Positions 6,715 to 7,050 of a stretch of 7,050 bases of DNA are shown here, piece by piece. The notes beneath the pieces are model-generated. The model was not told the origin of the DNA, searched no databases, and worked only from the letters and a program-made list of their open reading frames with translations. Within the stretch, counting starts at the first letter, position 1. Each line of letters opens with the position of its first letter. The translations under genes and the position numbers were made by a program. The stretch comes from Victivallaceae bacterium (GTDB lineage: Bacteria; Verrucomicrobiota; Lentisphaeria; Victivallales; Victivallaceae). The stretch is from positions 1 through 7,050 of the forward strand of contig JAQUOK010000156.1 of NCBI GenBank assembly GCA_028717165.1, read 5' to 3'.

Positions 6715-7050
6715 ATGATTGAAGAGCCTGTATCCGGCGATTTAAAATTTCTGCATGAATTTATCGAAAGCACGATAAAAGAACTGCTGGACGTTCCGCA
6801 ATATAATTTGCCGAAACCGTGGATGAAAACCGCCATCGGCGGTTCTTACAAATCCGCCTGTTTCCTGTGGGACAACTTTCATATGTGCATCCGCCTGGCA
6901 CAGGCGGGACACCCGGAACATTTTAAATATTTAGCGGAAAATTTCATCGCTTTCGGCGACCGGGATTCCGGTTTTGTCCCGGCGGTCATATTTCCGGCTG
7001 CAAACCGGGCGCCGTCAGCCCCGGACGTAATGCCTTTCCTGGCTCAGGCA
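6715..7050 (+). CDS. GH37/GH63-like (alpha/alpha)6-barrel hydrolase, N-terminal part (3' truncated)
   Basis: The frame is open from ATG 6715 to the window end, giving 112 residues. An in-frame TAA at 6685-6687 rules out an upstream start; GGA at 6705-6707 is a weak ribosome binding site about 7 bases before the ATG. Residues 50-57 (FLWDNFHM) followed by helix-rich sequence, then GFVPAVIF at 87-94 and PFLAQA at 107-112, match the start of (alpha/alpha)6-barrel enzymes such as trehalases (GH37) and GH63-type alpha-glucosidases. In these families WDxxF-type residues help form the sugar pocket and the catalytic acids come later, beyond the window. No signal peptide is seen, so a cytoplasmic enzyme acting on imported oligosaccharides is likely. 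It is probably co-transcribed with the URO-D-like gene upstream. The family could change once the full sequence is seen. Confidence 0.6.
   Translation, partial: MIEEPVSGDLKFLHEFIESTIKELLDVPQYNLPKPWMKTAIGGSYKSACFLWDNFHMCIRLAQAGHPEHFKYLAENFIAFGDRDSGFVPAVIFPAANRAPSAPDVMPFLAQA

Overview
The window is a gene-dense, all-plus-strand stretch of bacterial DNA with seven protein-coding genes, the first and last cut by the window edges. The mix of genes is a glycoside-hydrolase-like C-terminus, secreted CBM9-like and LamG-like proteins, uroporphyrinogen-decarboxylase-like (URO-D-like) proteins with no haem genes nearby, and a propeller protein of the GH32/43/130 type. This resembles polysaccharide-degrading members of the PVC group (Lentisphaerae, Kiritimatiellota, Planctomycetes) or related environmental phyla. 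That placement is an inference from gene content; no marker gene is present. No rRNA, tRNA, mobile element, transposase or CRISPR array was seen.

Layout. 1-687: C-terminal part of a probable glycoside hydrolase with a trimerization-like domain. 705-1718: secreted CBM9-like protein. 1752-2744: secreted LamG (concanavalin-A-like) protein. These last two share an unrecognised helical C-terminal tail of about 90 residues. 2774-3832: URO-D-like protein of the corrinoid methyltransferase superfamily. 3901-5268: cytoplasmic beta-propeller protein with Asp-box-like repeats. 5269-5427: the only sizeable non-coding gap, holding a hairpin and a perfect 17-bp palindrome next to possible -10 boxes. 5428-6666: a second, very different URO-D-like protein. 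6715 to the window end: N-terminal part of an (alpha/alpha)6-barrel hydrolase resembling GH37/GH63.

How the genes may work together. The first five genes are 13 to 68 bp apart and probably form one transcript. The gap at 5269-5427 probably starts a second, separately regulated unit. Two proteins have export signals and carbohydrate-binding-type folds, while the propeller and both URO-D-like proteins look cytoplasmic. The locus therefore fits uptake and breakdown of a complex glycan. A speculative extension is that the URO-D-like proteins move methyl groups from O-methylated sugars to a corrinoid or thiol acceptor, but no corrinoid protein is encoded in the window.
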